The notes below the pieces were generated by a model. That model made no database searches. It had not been told where the DNA came from and saw only the letters and a program-made list of their open reading frames with translations. The translations under genes and the position numbers were made by a program. A DNA stretch of 64,000 bases from an uncultured Aeriscardovia sp. (GTDB taxonomy: Bacteria > Actinomycetota > Actinomycetes > Actinomycetales > Bifidobacteriaceae), in the NCBI GenBank assembly GCA_903789525.1, contig CAIFER010000001.1, positions 186,001 through 250,000 on the forward strand, given 5' to 3'. Below are positions 8,378-18,944 of this stretch, one piece after another (position 1 is the first letter of the stretch; every line of letters begins with the position of its first letter).

Positions 8378-9357
8378 TGCAACGCTCCTTTCCCTTTTGC
8401 TAGGAAATTCGTTGACCGTGAAGTTCCCACCCGTGTTCCCAGAGAGAGGAGTGAAATGAAGTGATCGAGCATTTGGAAACTCGATCCGGCGGAGAGAAGG
8501 AGATCGTTATGACGGCGTAATTCGTGACGGAATGCATCGCGCAAAGCAGCTCGACGTCGTTTTGTCTCTTCAGCAAGTTGGTGCGTTCGCAGAAACGCTG
8601 GCATGAGTTTGCCTGATACTGCATCTGTAACTCGCGGTTGAGTTGGCGAGAACGGATTAACAGGCTCGACTGTAATGAAAACGAGAGAATGGTCTTCTGA
8701 CAATGATGTCACCAGCGGCATTTGTTGTGCTGTCACCGCGTTACTCGCTGTAGCGATGACGACTAGTCCATCCTGGACAGGGATTTTCTGCGCATAGCGG
8801 AAGAGCTCAGTCAAATTTCTCGGAGCAGGATTAATCCCTGCGACGGCCGAAGCAAGCGTCCTGTCGAACTTTGCGTATCCACCGATAAATGGGGTACGCG
8901 AAATCTTCCCCCCGTCAGCGAGAACGAGTGAAATTTCATCGGATCGACACAGGCTGAGCAATGCAAATAATCGCAGCGCATTGGCAGCAACATCAATCAT
9001 TTTTTCGCCACTAGCTGCTGTGCCGTTCATCTCGTCGCCCGTGTCAAGCAGAAGCCAAATCGTACTCGTGACTTCGCGCTGACGTTTGACGACAATGGGT
9101 TTACCTGCCCGGGCGCTCGCTGTCCAATCGATGGAACGTGCTGAATCTCCTGGCTGGTAATCGTTTAAGTCAAGGAAGTCGAATCCGGTCCCGGGCAGAA
9201 GAGAGCCGTGTTCGCCCTCAATCAACCCCAAAGCACGCTGAGCAACCGGAAGAGTTAGACGAGATCCGAGTTGCTGGACACGCGCACGAAAACGCGCATC
9301 CCGGTCCGTGTCACTCGCGGCTGGGGCCGCAGGCTGTGCGGATTTTACACGCATCAT
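8374..9357 (-). CDS. DUF58-domain protein
   Basis: The protein has 327 aa. The DUF58 hallmark PGDSARSIDW with the following basic strand (KPIVVKRQRE) lies at about residues 80-110, followed by a VWA-like strand LLLDTGDEM. There is no membrane segment. DUF58 proteins always accompany MoxR ATPases and are probable adaptors or substrates. The start ATGATG overlaps the moxR stop; either ATG may be used. The function beyond membership of this operon type is not established. Confidence 0.88.
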   Translation of the reverse strand: MMRVKSAQPAAPAASDTDRDARFRARVQQLGSRLTLPVAQRALGLIEGEHGSLLPGTGFDFLDLNDYQPGDSARSIDWTASARAGKPIVVKRQREVTSTIWLLLDTGDEMNGTAASGEKMIDVAANALRLFALLSLCRSDEISLVLADGGKISRTPFIGGYAKFDRTLASAVAGINPAPRNLTELFRYAQKIPVQDGLVVIATASNAVTAQQMPLVTSLSEDHSLVFITVEPVNPFSPTQPRVTDAVSGKLMPAFLRTHQLAEETKRRRAALRDAFRHELRRHNDLLLSAGSSFQMLDHFISLLSLGTRVGTSRSTNFLAKGKGALQ

Positions 9358-10418
9358 GGAGCAGGCACCACCTGAAGAATGCGGTCGATCACTTGATCGC
9401 TCGTGACGTTGTTAGCCATTGCCTCAAACGTGAGCAAAATACGATGACGCAAAACCTCGTGGGCGAACATCTTGATGTCTTCAGGGATGACGAAATCGCG
9501 GCCGTTCATGAGGGCAAATGCTTGGCCGACGCGAACCAGTGCAATTGAGGCACGTGGGCTTGCACCGAGGCGAACGATCTGAGCTAAGTCGTCGATCGGG
9601 TGGGTACCGGCACCGCGAGATGTGGCAACGAGGTCAACGGCGTACTGCTCGATCTTCGTGCTGACGTGAACCCTTTTCGCCGATCTGCGCAAGAACAGCA
9701 CGTCGTCAATACTGATGCGCTGATCCTGTGGAATCGGTTGAGGCGAATCAGTTCCACGACGGGTGAGGAGGTCAAGAATACCGCGCTCTTCGTCTGCGCT
9801 CGGGTACGTCATCACAGTCTTCATCTCAAAACGATCAAGCTGTGCCTCTGGCAGGTTGTACGTGCCCTCTTCTTCGATCGGGTTTTCGGTGGCGATAACC
9901 ATGAACGGATCTGGCAGCTCGTGCCGTTGTCCGCCAATGGTGACTCCATGCTCACTCATTGCCTCGAGCATGGCTGACTGCGTCTTTGCACTCGACCGGT
10001 TAATCTCATCGAGCAAGACGAAGTTCGCATTCACCGGCCCGATTTGCGTAATGAGCTTTTGCGTTTGGAAATCAAAGATTTGCGTTCCCACGAGATCAGA
10101 TGGCATGAGATCTGGCGTGCACTGAATGCGGTGGAAGCTACCGGACACAGACTGTGCCAACGTTTGTGCTGCAGTCGTCTTCGCCAAACCTGGGACTGAT
10201 TCGATGAGAATGTGGCCACCGGCGATCATGGTGGTGATCAAAGATTCGCGCAAGAGTGTCTGACCAACAACTTGCTGGGAGAAGCGGTCGCGCAGTTGAT
10301 TGGTCAGTTCCTTGGCGCGAGTGAGATCTTCCGTGCTCAGCAAAGCTCCCTCTGCTTCGCTACGGTCAGACTCACTGTCATGGGGAGTCTGAACTGAATT
10401 GTGAGAAAACAAAGGCAT
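9354..10418 (-). CDS. MoxR-family AAA+ ATPase
   Basis: The protein has 354 aa. The AAA_3 domain has Walker A SVPGLAKTT (about 74-82), Walker B LLDEIN with Asp137-Glu138, and sensor motif ATENPIEEEGTY. An acidic, Ser-rich ~35-residue N-terminal extension precedes it. MoxR ATPases act as chaperones for VWA-domain partners, here encoded just downstream. No good ribosome site precedes ATG 10418. A TATTGTATGG element sits within 15 bases, so a leaderless or very short-leader transcript is possible. The gene lies 47 bases after ung on the same strand. Confidence 0.93.
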   Translation of the reverse strand: MPLFSHNSVQTPHDSESDRSEAEGALLSTEDLTRAKELTNQLRDRFSQQVVGQTLLRESLITTMIAGGHILIESVPGLAKTTAAQTLAQSVSGSFHRIQCTPDLMPSDLVGTQIFDFQTQKLITQIGPVNANFVLLDEINRSSAKTQSAMLEAMSEHGVTIGGQRHELPDPFMVIATENPIEEEGTYNLPEAQLDRFEMKTVMTYPSADEERGILDLLTRRGTDSPQPIPQDQRISIDDVLFLRRSAKRVHVSTKIEQYAVDLVATSRGAGTHPIDDLAQIVRLGASPRASIALVRVGQAFALMNGRDFVIPEDIKMFAHEVLRHRILLTFEAMANNVTSDQVIDRILQVVPAP

Positions 10419-10465
10419 ATGCCATACAATAACGGCTTGCCCTGAAAACGGTCCTCTTTACTCCC

Positions 10466-11203
10466 TTAAAACGATGGATTGTCGGATGGCATTGGTGCAG
10501 ATTCTTTTGTCGGGAGTTGCCAGTCGATAGGTGTAACGCCTGCAGCCGTTAGCAACTTGTTCGTCCGAGAGAATGGGCGTGACCCGAAGAAACCATGTCG
10601 TGCTGAGAGCGGAGACGGATGTGCCGATTCAATGACGTTTGCGTTGGTCAGGAGCGGTTTGAGTGAACGCGCATCGCGTCCCCACAAAATGGCGACGAGG
10701 GGGAGAGGATTCCCTTCTGCATCCGTCCGATTGTTCAGTGTTCGGATTGCTTGGTCGGTGACTTTCTCCCAACCTTTTCCGCGATGACTTGCAGGTTGAC
10801 CTGCGCGAACTGTCAGGCAGCGGTTCAGGAGCATCACGCCTTGGTCTGCCCACGGACGCAAATCACCATTGGCCGGGGGATCAATCCCCACATCGTTCTC
10901 AAGCTCTTGATAGATATTGCGCAGGCTGGCAGGAATAGGAACGCCCGGAGCCACGCTGAAGGCTAGTCCAATTGCGTTGCCGGGAGTCGGATAAGGATCC
11001 TGGCCGACGATAAGAACCTTAACGGAATTCACCGGCATCTGAAACGCACGGAAAATGTTCGAACTCGTAGGCAGGAACCTGTATCCGTGATGGACTTCTT
11101 CGCGGAGAAAATCTCCCATCTGCCGTATCACTGGCTCAACTGGTTCCAGTGCTTGCGCCCAACTGGGGTCCATCAGATCTTGTAACGGTTTACGTTCAAC
11201 CAT
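10466..11203 (-). CDS. ung: Uracil-DNA glycosylase
   Basis: Ung (245 aa) excises uracil from DNA in base-excision repair. The water-activating motif GQDPYP (Asp69), the uracil-binding loop LLNRCLTV and the DNA-intercalation motif HPSPLSA (His195) are all present at normal spacing. A ~20-residue N-terminal and ~20-residue acidic C-terminal extension lie outside the core. GGAAG precedes ATG 11203. It lies upstream of the MoxR operon on the same strand and diverges from the LytR_C gene. Confidence 0.97.
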   Translation of the reverse strand: MVERKPLQDLMDPSWAQALEPVEPVIRQMGDFLREEVHHGYRFLPTSSNIFRAFQMPVNSVKVLIVGQDPYPTPGNAIGLAFSVAPGVPIPASLRNIYQELENDVGIDPPANGDLRPWADQGVMLLNRCLTVRAGQPASHRGKGWEKVTDQAIRTLNNRTDAEGNPLPLVAILWGRDARSLKPLLTNANVIESAHPSPLSARHGFFGSRPFSRTNKLLTAAGVTPIDWQLPTKESAPMPSDNPSF

Positions 11204-11317
11204 GCTTCCAGCTTATGCCGTCAGTCGGGTAGGTGATTTCCTCTTGACTCAGTAAAGTTGTGTACAGAGGGAATTCGACAGCAAGCCGGATACAGGCGGC
11301 ATGTCAGGAGGATCGCT

Positions 11318-12088
11318 ATGGCACGTAAGAGCTCGATCGAATCGGGATCGGGATTTCATGACGAGTTTGAAAACCCGCCTGCAGGGCCAATTGGTTTGCA
11401 TCGCGGTAATCGCAGCATGTGGGTAAGGGTTGCTCCTTATATCATTACTGTCGTCATTGCTGTCGTGCTCGGTTTGGGCGTATGGCTGTATGTCAGTGGG
11501 AAAGGTGCTACTCTCCTAGGGCTCGGCCATCCGCAGACATCTTCAAGCGTCTCAGCAACGTCATCATCTCGTAGCTCGTTGCATCAGTCTGCCAAGCACG
11601 ATCGGTCAGCAAAGAAGAGTACGGCGTCACAGTCTGCAGGTAGTTCTTCGGATTCTTCTGCTCAACAGGGCACGAAGAATGATTCTGACGCACACAAGTC
11701 TGCTGATCAGTCACATCAGCAGAATCAGGCAGATCAAAACGGTCAGAATGATCAGAATGATCAGAACAAGGATCAGCACAACAATGCTACTCCGGCAGCT
11801 GATCACTCAGCTTCTATTCTCGTGTACAACGGTTTGTCAGCCGCCAAGTACGGTAGCAGTCGTAACGGTTATGCCAATTCTCAAGCACAAACGCTCAAAA
11901 ATGCCGGGTATACGAATGTGACAGCTCAAACGAAGAGCGGTTACATCCCACCGAGCAACGTTGTGTGGTACGCCAACGATGCCGATCGTGGAACAGCGCA
12001 AGATGTCGCTTCCAAGATGGGAATTCAGGCAGTGAGCAAAATGAATCTCACCGACGCAAAGATTGAGGTCGTTCTCGTCACCAAGTGA
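11318..12088 (+). CDS. LytR_C-domain membrane-anchored protein
   Basis: The protein has 256 aa from ATG 11318, which follows AGGAGG at 11307-11312; the longer frame from 11258 is rejected. A short cytoplasmic N-terminus precedes one membrane helix (about 37-60). A long low-complexity linker rich in Ser, Gln, Asn and Asp follows (about 70-165), then a C-terminal LytR/CpsA/Psr-type LytR_C domain (ILVYNG at the start, VVWYANDADRGTA in the middle). Proteins with only LytR_C are common in Actinobacteria and presumed to act at the cell wall. The linker repeats NDQNDQ-like units, so its length may vary between strains. Confidence 0.85.
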   Translation: MARKSSIESGSGFHDEFENPPAGPIGLHRGNRSMWVRVAPYIITVVIAVVLGLGVWLYVSGKGATLLGLGHPQTSSSVSATSSSRSSLHQSAKHDRSAKKSTASQSAGSSSDSSAQQGTKNDSDAHKSADQSHQQNQADQNGQNDQNDQNKDQHNNATPAADHSASILVYNGLSAAKYGSSRNGYANSQAQTLKNAGYTNVTAQTKSGYIPPSNVVWYANDADRGTAQDVASKMGIQAVSKMNLTDAKIEVVLVTK

Positions 12089-12225
12089 ACGGCGAAGGCC
12101 ATCTTTGCGCGTGTCTTTAGCCGTGTCGCGGCGCTTTTTGGGCTAAGGTAGAGGAGTCGGTTACGCGGTTCGTGAATCGCATGAGCAGTTCTCCGTTGCA
12201 GCCGATCCAAAGGAAGTTAGAAATT

Positions 12226-12435
12226 ATGGCAACTGGTACCGTCAAATTCTTCAACGCCACCAAGGGGTATGGTTTCATCACTCCTGATGAAGGCGATGAA
12301 GACATCTTTGTCCACTACTCCGCAATCCAGGCCGATGGTTATCGCACTCTGGACGAGGGTGACAAGGTTGAGTACGAAGCTGAACGCGGTCCGAAGGGTC
12401 TGCAAGCAAAGACGTGCAAGAAGATCAGTGCTTGA
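12226..12435 (+). CDS. cspA: Cold-shock protein (CspA family)
   Basis: The protein has 69 aa from ATG 12226. It is a single cold-shock domain with both RNA-binding motifs, KGYGFITP and DIFVHYSAI. These proteins bind single-stranded RNA and melt secondary structure. A purine-rich AAAGGAAG precedes the start at spacing 8-9. A hairpin terminator lies about 80 bases downstream. The order cspA then groEL matches bifidobacterial chromosomes as I remember them. Confidence 0.95.
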   Translation: MATGTVKFFNATKGYGFITPDEGDEDIFVHYSAIQADGYRTLDEGDKVEYEAERGPKGLQAKTCKKISA

Positions 12436-12515
12436 AGATTGATCACCAAGCGGATCGGACGGCTTCAGTTGTTGCAGTAGAATGATCCGTTTCGTTGATA
12501 GTTTCGGCGTTGGTT

Positions 12516-12552
12516 GGGAGTCAGCAGTTCATGACTGTTGGCTCCCTTTTTT
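12516..12552 (+). terminator. Intrinsic terminator after cspA
   Basis: GGGAGTCAGCAGT pairs with ACTGTTGGCTCCC (two mismatches) around a 4-base loop and is followed by six T. It ends the cspA transcript and insulates the CIRCE-controlled groEL promoter. Confidence 0.85.
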
Positions 12553-12599
12553 ATTCCCGATTTTGTGGGTTTTCAGCCGACAGAGCAGAATAAATAAAA

Positions 12600-12626
12600 C
12601 TAGCACTCGAGGCCGGGGAGTGCTAA
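12600..12626 (+). promoter_or_regulatory. CIRCE operator upstream of groEL (HrcA site)
   Basis: CTAGCACTC, nine bases, then GAGTGCTAA. This is the 9-9-9 CIRCE palindrome with only the first base off the consensus. It is the binding site of repressor HrcA, so groEL is heat-inducible by derepression. It sits 114 bases before the groEL start. Confidence 0.95.
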
Positions 12627-12668
12627 TGTCACGAGTGGTACCTGAAGATGAAAGTTGCAGGCAGATAG

Positions 12669-14357
<1,689 letters not shown>

Positions 14358-14414
14358 TCTGAACTGACTGATGTGAAGTAACTGATGTGAACTGATCTCA
14401 GTCGTTCAGAATAG

Positions 14415-14452
14415 GGGAGAGATTCCGATAGTTCGGGGTCTCTCCCTTTTTT
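14415..14452 (+). terminator. Intrinsic terminator after groEL
   Basis: GGGAGAGA and TCTCTCCC form a perfect 8-bp stem around a 16-base loop, followed by six T. It lies between groEL and the convergent WXG100 gene. Confidence 0.9.
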
Positions 14453-14529
14453 GCTGTCATTTGCTCCGTCTCTTGTTTTTACTATCTACTATCTGTTATC
14501 TGCCGCCGGTCCGGATCGTTTGTGTGGGC

Positions 14530-14820
14530 TCAGTGCGCAAACAAACGGCTTGCTTGCGTCTCAGTGCTCTCGTACAGGTTCGACGCTTGAGCGAGAGCGT
14601 TTTGAATTGCTTCGAGTGATTGCTCGAGACCTTGCTGAGCCGTCCTCCACTGATCTGCGATAGAGGAGAACTGCGTTGCTGCGCTACCATGCCATACACT
14701 TTGGAGTTGCTGAAGGTTGGAATACATGCGGGCAACGGATCCGCGTATTTCTTCAACTGATGCACTCACAGCGGCACTGGAAGCAGAGATCTGCGCTGAA
14801 TCAACAGTAAATTGAGCCAT
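14530..14820 (-). CDS. WXG100-family (EsxA-like) protein
   Basis: The protein has 96 aa, the exact size class of WXG100 proteins: a helical hairpin with central Trp-His-Gly (SVWHGSAATQF, about residues 42-52) and a C-terminal helix with YESTE near its end, resembling the YxxxD/E export signal. A good ribosome site (AGAAAGGA) precedes ATG 14820. It stands alone; no EccC-type ATPase is in the window. It is divergent to the TPM-domain gene. WXG100 proteins are secreted as dimers by type VII systems; the partner here is unknown. Confidence 0.9.
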   Translation of the reverse strand: MAQFTVDSAQISASSAAVSASVEEIRGSVARMYSNLQQLQSVWHGSAATQFSSIADQWRTAQQGLEQSLEAIQNALAQASNLYESTETQASRLFAH

Positions 14821-14907
14821 GATTGGTCCTTTCTTGTGTTCGTATCCAATTCACCCGATCTGGCAGATATGTGCATAAGATGCGTGACATCGTTGAGATC
14901 GGTTACC

Positions 14908-15702
14908 ATGAAATCTATGCCGCTGGGGATGAGAGACACAGACGTAAGAAGGAATGTGCACGGATCGATGAGTAAAGTGTCGTCAGGCGTTGTCTCGTCG
15001 TGCATTCGTCTCTTTGTCATCCTGTTTCTTTGTGCCATCGTCGGGTGCTTGATGAGCGTGATATGCCCATCGATTGCGGTTGGTACAGAAGCGACAACGA
15101 TTACTGATACCCAAAATTTGTTGGGATCAGGCTTAACGCGTGTGTCAGATGAGGTGGAATCGATTCATCGCACGACAGGTGTGACGGTCGATCTGCTGTA
15201 TTTGCCGTCATTTGATACGAATCTTTCTTCTCAACAGTGGGCAGAAAATCAGCTGAGGAGTACGCATCCGAAAAGGAATACGGTCATGCTCGCGGTGGCG
15301 TCGCAAAAGGGACAGATGGTTGTGGTCGTCTCAGATAATTCAGATCACTGGCTCAAGAACACGGCAACGGTGTCAGCACTATCGGATGCAGCAGCGAAGC
15401 CCCTCAATGCAGCGAGTCCAGATTGGTCGGGTGCAGCTTTGAGTTTGTGTGACGAGATCGCAACGCAACACCGGCAAGCTCAACATGCTCCTGTGCGTCG
15501 TGCGTGGTTGATCGTGGGCATTGTTCTCGCCGTCATTGTGGTCGGTGGAGTCGTTGTGCTGCTGGTGATCGCTGGCAAGCGTGGACTATTTACTCACCAT
15601 GCAGGGGCGCACGCAGGCACTCCAGCTCGTCGTCAGCGGAAGACTCTGGGGAGGAAAAAGCGACGCCGTTCATCTCGTCATGCGCCGCGTCACGCTCTGT
15701 GA
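14908..15702 (+). CDS. TPM-domain (Psb32/TLP18.3-type) membrane protein
   Basis: The start is uncertain. ATG 14908 is chosen because earlier ATGs overlap the divergent WXG100 gene; a later ATG at 14968 is also possible. A hydrophobic N-terminal segment acts as signal/anchor, then a TPM domain follows (RTTGVTVDLLYLPSF, VMLAVASQKGQMVVVVSDNS), then a second membrane helix near the C-terminus and a very basic tail (RRQRKTLGRKKRRRSS). TPM domains are extracytoplasmic and in several bacteria linked to membrane-protein quality control. A terminator hairpin lies ~105 bases after the stop. Confidence 0.75.
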   Translation: MKSMPLGMRDTDVRRNVHGSMSKVSSGVVSSCIRLFVILFLCAIVGCLMSVICPSIAVGTEATTITDTQNLLGSGLTRVSDEVESIHRTTGVTVDLLYLPSFDTNLSSQQWAENQLRSTHPKRNTVMLAVASQKGQMVVVVSDNSDHWLKNTATVSALSDAAAKPLNAASPDWSGAALSLCDEIATQHRQAQHAPVRRAWLIVGIVLAVIVVGGVVVLLVIAGKRGLFTHHAGAHAGTPARRQRKTLGRKKRRRSSRHAPRHAL

Positions 15703-15808
15703 TTCGGTGATTCCAACTGGGTAGAGGCCACTTTTTAAGCGCGATCTTGGCTAGTTTCTGATGGGCATCCTGGATCGGCTTCTCACATCGGTTTTATATG
15801 AACTTCTG

Positions 15809-15833
15809 AGATGAGCTAACGTGCTCATCTTTT
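15809..15833 (+). terminator. Intrinsic terminator before the two-component genes
   Basis: AGATGAGC and GCTCATCT form a perfect 8-bp stem with loop TAACGT, followed by a short T run. It probably ends the TPM-domain transcript. Confidence 0.7.
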
Positions 15834-15942
15834 CTGAATGTTCGCTGAACGAAAACTCGATATTTCCCGTCAGTTGTGAGAAAACTCTCCGTGTTGCCGA
15901 CCTCGTTGCCGTAGCATGGAAAACACAGGAAGGAGCTGTAAG

Positions 15943-16683
15943 ATGGCCACAAATCCTCAGCAGAAGAAATATACGATTGCCGTTGTTGATGACGAACCGT
16001 CGATTCGTGATCTGCTCACTGCGTCGCTCCATTTTTCTGGTTTTGACGTTATTACGGCGTCGAACGGAAAAGACGCGGTTGCGGTCATTGAGAAGAATCA
16101 TCCCGACCTCATCATTTTGGATGTCATGCTCCCTGACATTGATGGATTTACCGTGACGAGTAAGGTGCGTGCTCACGGAGTTCAAGCGCCAATTCTGTTC
16201 TTGACAGCTCGCGATGACACGCAAGACAAGGTCATGGGTTTGACGGTCGGTGGCGATGATTACGTCACAAAGCCGTTCAGTCTCGAAGAAGTGATTGCTC
16301 GCATTCGTGCTATTTTGCGTCGCACTCATCAGCAGAAGGATGACAATCCAGTCATTCGCATTGCCGATTTGGATATTAATGAAGATTCGCACGATGTCAC
16401 GCGTCATGGCAAGCTGATCGATTTGAGTCCGACTGAGTACAAGCTGCTGCGCTATTTGATGGACAACAAAGGGCGTGTGCTCAGTAAGGCACAGATTCTC
16501 GATCACGTATGGCAGTACGACTGGGGTGGCGATGCGGCGATCGTTGAATCGTATATTTCGTATTTGCGCAAAAAGATTGATGACGTCACATATCGCGATG
16601 AAGACGGCACTGAGAAGAAAGTTGTTCCTCTCATTCAGACGAAACGTGGGATTGGATATATGATTCGAGAACCTCGGCAGTAG
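15943..16683 (+). CDS. OmpR-family response regulator
   Basis: The protein has 246 aa from ATG 15943 after AGGAAGGAG. The receiver domain has the acidic pair DDE near residues 16-18, the phosphoacceptor Asp60 in LIILDVMLPD, a conserved Thr in FLTARDD and Lys in VTKPF. The C-terminal winged helix ends in TKRGIGYMI. It is the DNA-binding output of the adjacent sensor kinase, eight bases downstream. Two direct GAAAACTC repeats at 15851 and 15880 lie upstream and could be its own binding site. Confidence 0.95.
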   Translation: MATNPQQKKYTIAVVDDEPSIRDLLTASLHFSGFDVITASNGKDAVAVIEKNHPDLIILDVMLPDIDGFTVTSKVRAHGVQAPILFLTARDDTQDKVMGLTVGGDDYVTKPFSLEEVIARIRAILRRTHQQKDDNPVIRIADLDINEDSHDVTRHGKLIDLSPTEYKLLRYLMDNKGRVLSKAQILDHVWQYDWGGDAAIVESYISYLRKKIDDVTYRDEDGTEKKVVPLIQTKRGIGYMIREPRQ

Positions 16684-16691
16684 GGGTCATC

Positions 16692-18440
16692 ATGAGCGGA
16701 AAGAGCCAATCACAGACATCTGATGATCAGTCCCGGTCCACACGTTTTCTCAACGGCGTTGTGCAGAGTGCCAAGCTTTTGCATCACAAGGCGCAGTGGA
16801 GTTTCGATTCCATTCCGCTGTCGACGAAGCTTGTCAGTTTACTCCTGGTGCTCCTGGCATTTGGCCTCACCGTTGCAGGGATTGCGACGCGCTCGCTGAT
16901 CTGGATGTACATGATTAATCGCACAGACGATCAGTTGATCAGTCAAGCGCAGATCGTTGTGACGGACGTGAATTCGTACAATAGTGCATCGCTCGATGGT
17001 CCATCAGATTACTTTTTGCAAATTCGCGACGACCATAATCGCACTATGCACACGCCGTTGATTCCACGTTCGAATGATGGCACGCTGTCGGTTCCTGTGT
17101 TGCCGTCATCGGGCTCAAAGAGCAAAGTCAGAATTGGGATACCGTTTACGGTTGCTGGAAGAGTCCTCGAGAGAGATGGATCGCCTAGCTCCACTCATTC
17201 ATCGCCGTGGCGCGTCGTTGCGTTGCGCTGGATCAACGAGAACAACGGAAGTAGTGGAATTGTGTACATTGGGCTCTCGCTCTCATCCGCTCTGGGAACA
17301 GCCCAAGCAATTATGCGATATTTTGTTCTCGTCGGAATGGTGACGATTGTCGTTGCGATGGTGTTTGGCACGATTTTTATTACACGTGCATTTGCGCCGC
17401 TTAAGCGCATTGAGAAGACGGCTGCACAGATTGCGGCAGGTGATTTGACACGGCGTATTCCTCCGGCACCGCGTAACACGGAAGTCGGATCGCTCTCTAT
17501 GTCGTTGAATACGATGCTCGCTCAGATTGAACAAAGCTTCCACAAAGAAGAGCAGATGAATCTCAAGATGAAGCAGTTCGTTTCGGATGCGAGCCATGAG
17601 CTGAGGACACCACTTGCGGCGATCCGTGGGTATGCCGAATTGTATTTCATGCAGCGTCAGGAGCCGAAAGCGCTGGAACGAGCCGATGAGACGATTGAGC
17701 ACATTGAAAAATCGAGTGAGCGAATGACGCTTCTCGTGCAAGATCTGCTTTCGCTAGCGCGTTTGGATGAAGGCAGGGGACTGGACATGAGCCGGTCCGT
17801 TCGACTTGACCAAATCGTTCACGATGGTGGTGAAGACTTGCACGCGCTCGACCCGAAGCGGCCGATCCAATTTGGTCATCTTGTCATTTTGCGTTCACCC
17901 AAGCATGCACCAGAAGAGACATTTGTTTCTTCCGATTTGCCGGTTATCTCACTTAAAGCGGATGGGCCGAAGTTACGGCAGGTCATCACTAATATCGTGG
18001 GCAATATTCATCGCTATACGCCTGTAGATTCGCCGGTGGAGATGAGCCTTACCGTTGTGGCGTCCTCGCTTGCGCCGTCGGATGTCAAGCAGATGAAATC
18101 TGAGCCGTCGTCAGTGAATGCGTTCTTTACGTCAACGCTCACACCGCTCGGATTGAGCAGGGAGAAGAAGCCGCACTATTCATATGTTGTGATCCGTGTC
18201 AGCGATCATGGCCCTGGTGTGCCGGAAGCCTCACTCTCGCGCCTGTTTGAGCGGTTCTACACAGCCGATCCGAGCCGAGCGAAAGAGCGCGGTGGAACAG
18301 GACTGGGAATGGCAATTGCACAGTCAGTGATTACCGCACACAGTGGATTCATTGCAGCATCGACCACAGATGGCGGAGGATTGACGCTCACGGCTGTTGT
18401 CCCGATGGAAGTGTCAGTTGCCGGTTCGGCTCAGGGATGA
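16692..18440 (+). CDS. Membrane sensor histidine kinase
   Basis: The protein has 582 aa. Membrane helices lie at about 46-68 and 207-230 and flank a ~135-residue extracellular sensor with no recognised fold. HAMP domain about 230-283, dimerisation helix with phospho-His302 (SDASHELRTPL), then an ATPase domain with an N-box-like IVGNIHRY, DHGPGV and GTGLGMAIA. The N-box reads NIHRY rather than NAxKY. It partners the response regulator immediately upstream. The class resembles CutS/TcrY-type actinobacterial kinases. The signal is unknown. Confidence 0.95.
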   Translation: MSGKSQSQTSDDQSRSTRFLNGVVQSAKLLHHKAQWSFDSIPLSTKLVSLLLVLLAFGLTVAGIATRSLIWMYMINRTDDQLISQAQIVVTDVNSYNSASLDGPSDYFLQIRDDHNRTMHTPLIPRSNDGTLSVPVLPSSGSKSKVRIGIPFTVAGRVLERDGSPSSTHSSPWRVVALRWINENNGSSGIVYIGLSLSSALGTAQAIMRYFVLVGMVTIVVAMVFGTIFITRAFAPLKRIEKTAAQIAAGDLTRRIPPAPRNTEVGSLSMSLNTMLAQIEQSFHKEEQMNLKMKQFVSDASHELRTPLAAIRGYAELYFMQRQEPKALERADETIEHIEKSSERMTLLVQDLLSLARLDEGRGLDMSRSVRLDQIVHDGGEDLHALDPKRPIQFGHLVILRSPKHAPEETFVSSDLPVISLKADGPKLRQVITNIVGNIHRYTPVDSPVEMSLTVVASSLAPSDVKQMKSEPSSVNAFFTSTLTPLGLSREKKPHYSYVVIRVSDHGPGVPEASLSRLFERFYTADPSRAKERGGTGLGMAIAQSVITAHSGFIAASTTDGGGLTLTAVVPMEVSVAGSAQG

Positions 18441-18504
18441 GCGCTCAGAGACCAGATAGGTAGAATAGAAGGATAGTTTGTTGTCCTGATAAGGAGGTTT
18501 CCTC

Positions 18505-18903
18505 ATGCCCACTGGAAAGGTAAAGTGGTTTGATCCACGTCGCGGGTATGGCTTTATCTCATCTGATGACGGTGGTGATGTGTATCTTCCGGCGTCAAGC
18601 CTCCCATCTGGTGTTTCAACTCTTCGCAGTGGTACGCGTGTCGATTTTTCTGAGGTCGATGGTCGGCGTGGACCTGAAGCGATGGATCTCACCATTACGG
18701 AGCCGCGTCATTCTGTCGTTGCAGCGACACGCCCCAAGCCAGACGATATGGCTGCGATTATTGAAGATCTCATCAAATTACTCGATTCCGCAGGCAATTC
18801 ACTGCGTCATCGGCATTACCCGCCGATGAAAGAATCGCGGAAATTGGCTGCAATGCTCCGTGCAGTTGCGGATGATTTTGACGTGCACGGAAATGCAGCG
18901 TGA
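18505..18903 (+). CDS. Cold-shock-domain protein with C-terminal helical extension
   Basis: The protein has 132 aa. The CSD is at residues 1-65 with RGYGFISS and a degenerate second motif DVYLPASSL in place of the usual DVFVHxS, so RNA binding may differ from CspA. A helical C-terminal half follows. This longer type is typical of Actinobacteria and is often encoded next to DUF3027, as here. Strong ribosome site AAGGAGG precedes ATG 18505. Confidence 0.88.
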   Translation: MPTGKVKWFDPRRGYGFISSDDGGDVYLPASSLPSGVSTLRSGTRVDFSEVDGRRGPEAMDLTITEPRHSVVAATRPKPDDMAAIIEDLIKLLDSAGNSLRHRHYPPMKESRKLAAMLRAVADDFDVHGNAA

Positions 18904-18944
18904 AGGCACTGAGCTCACAAGTGTGTGATGGAGAGCGAGAGTCA

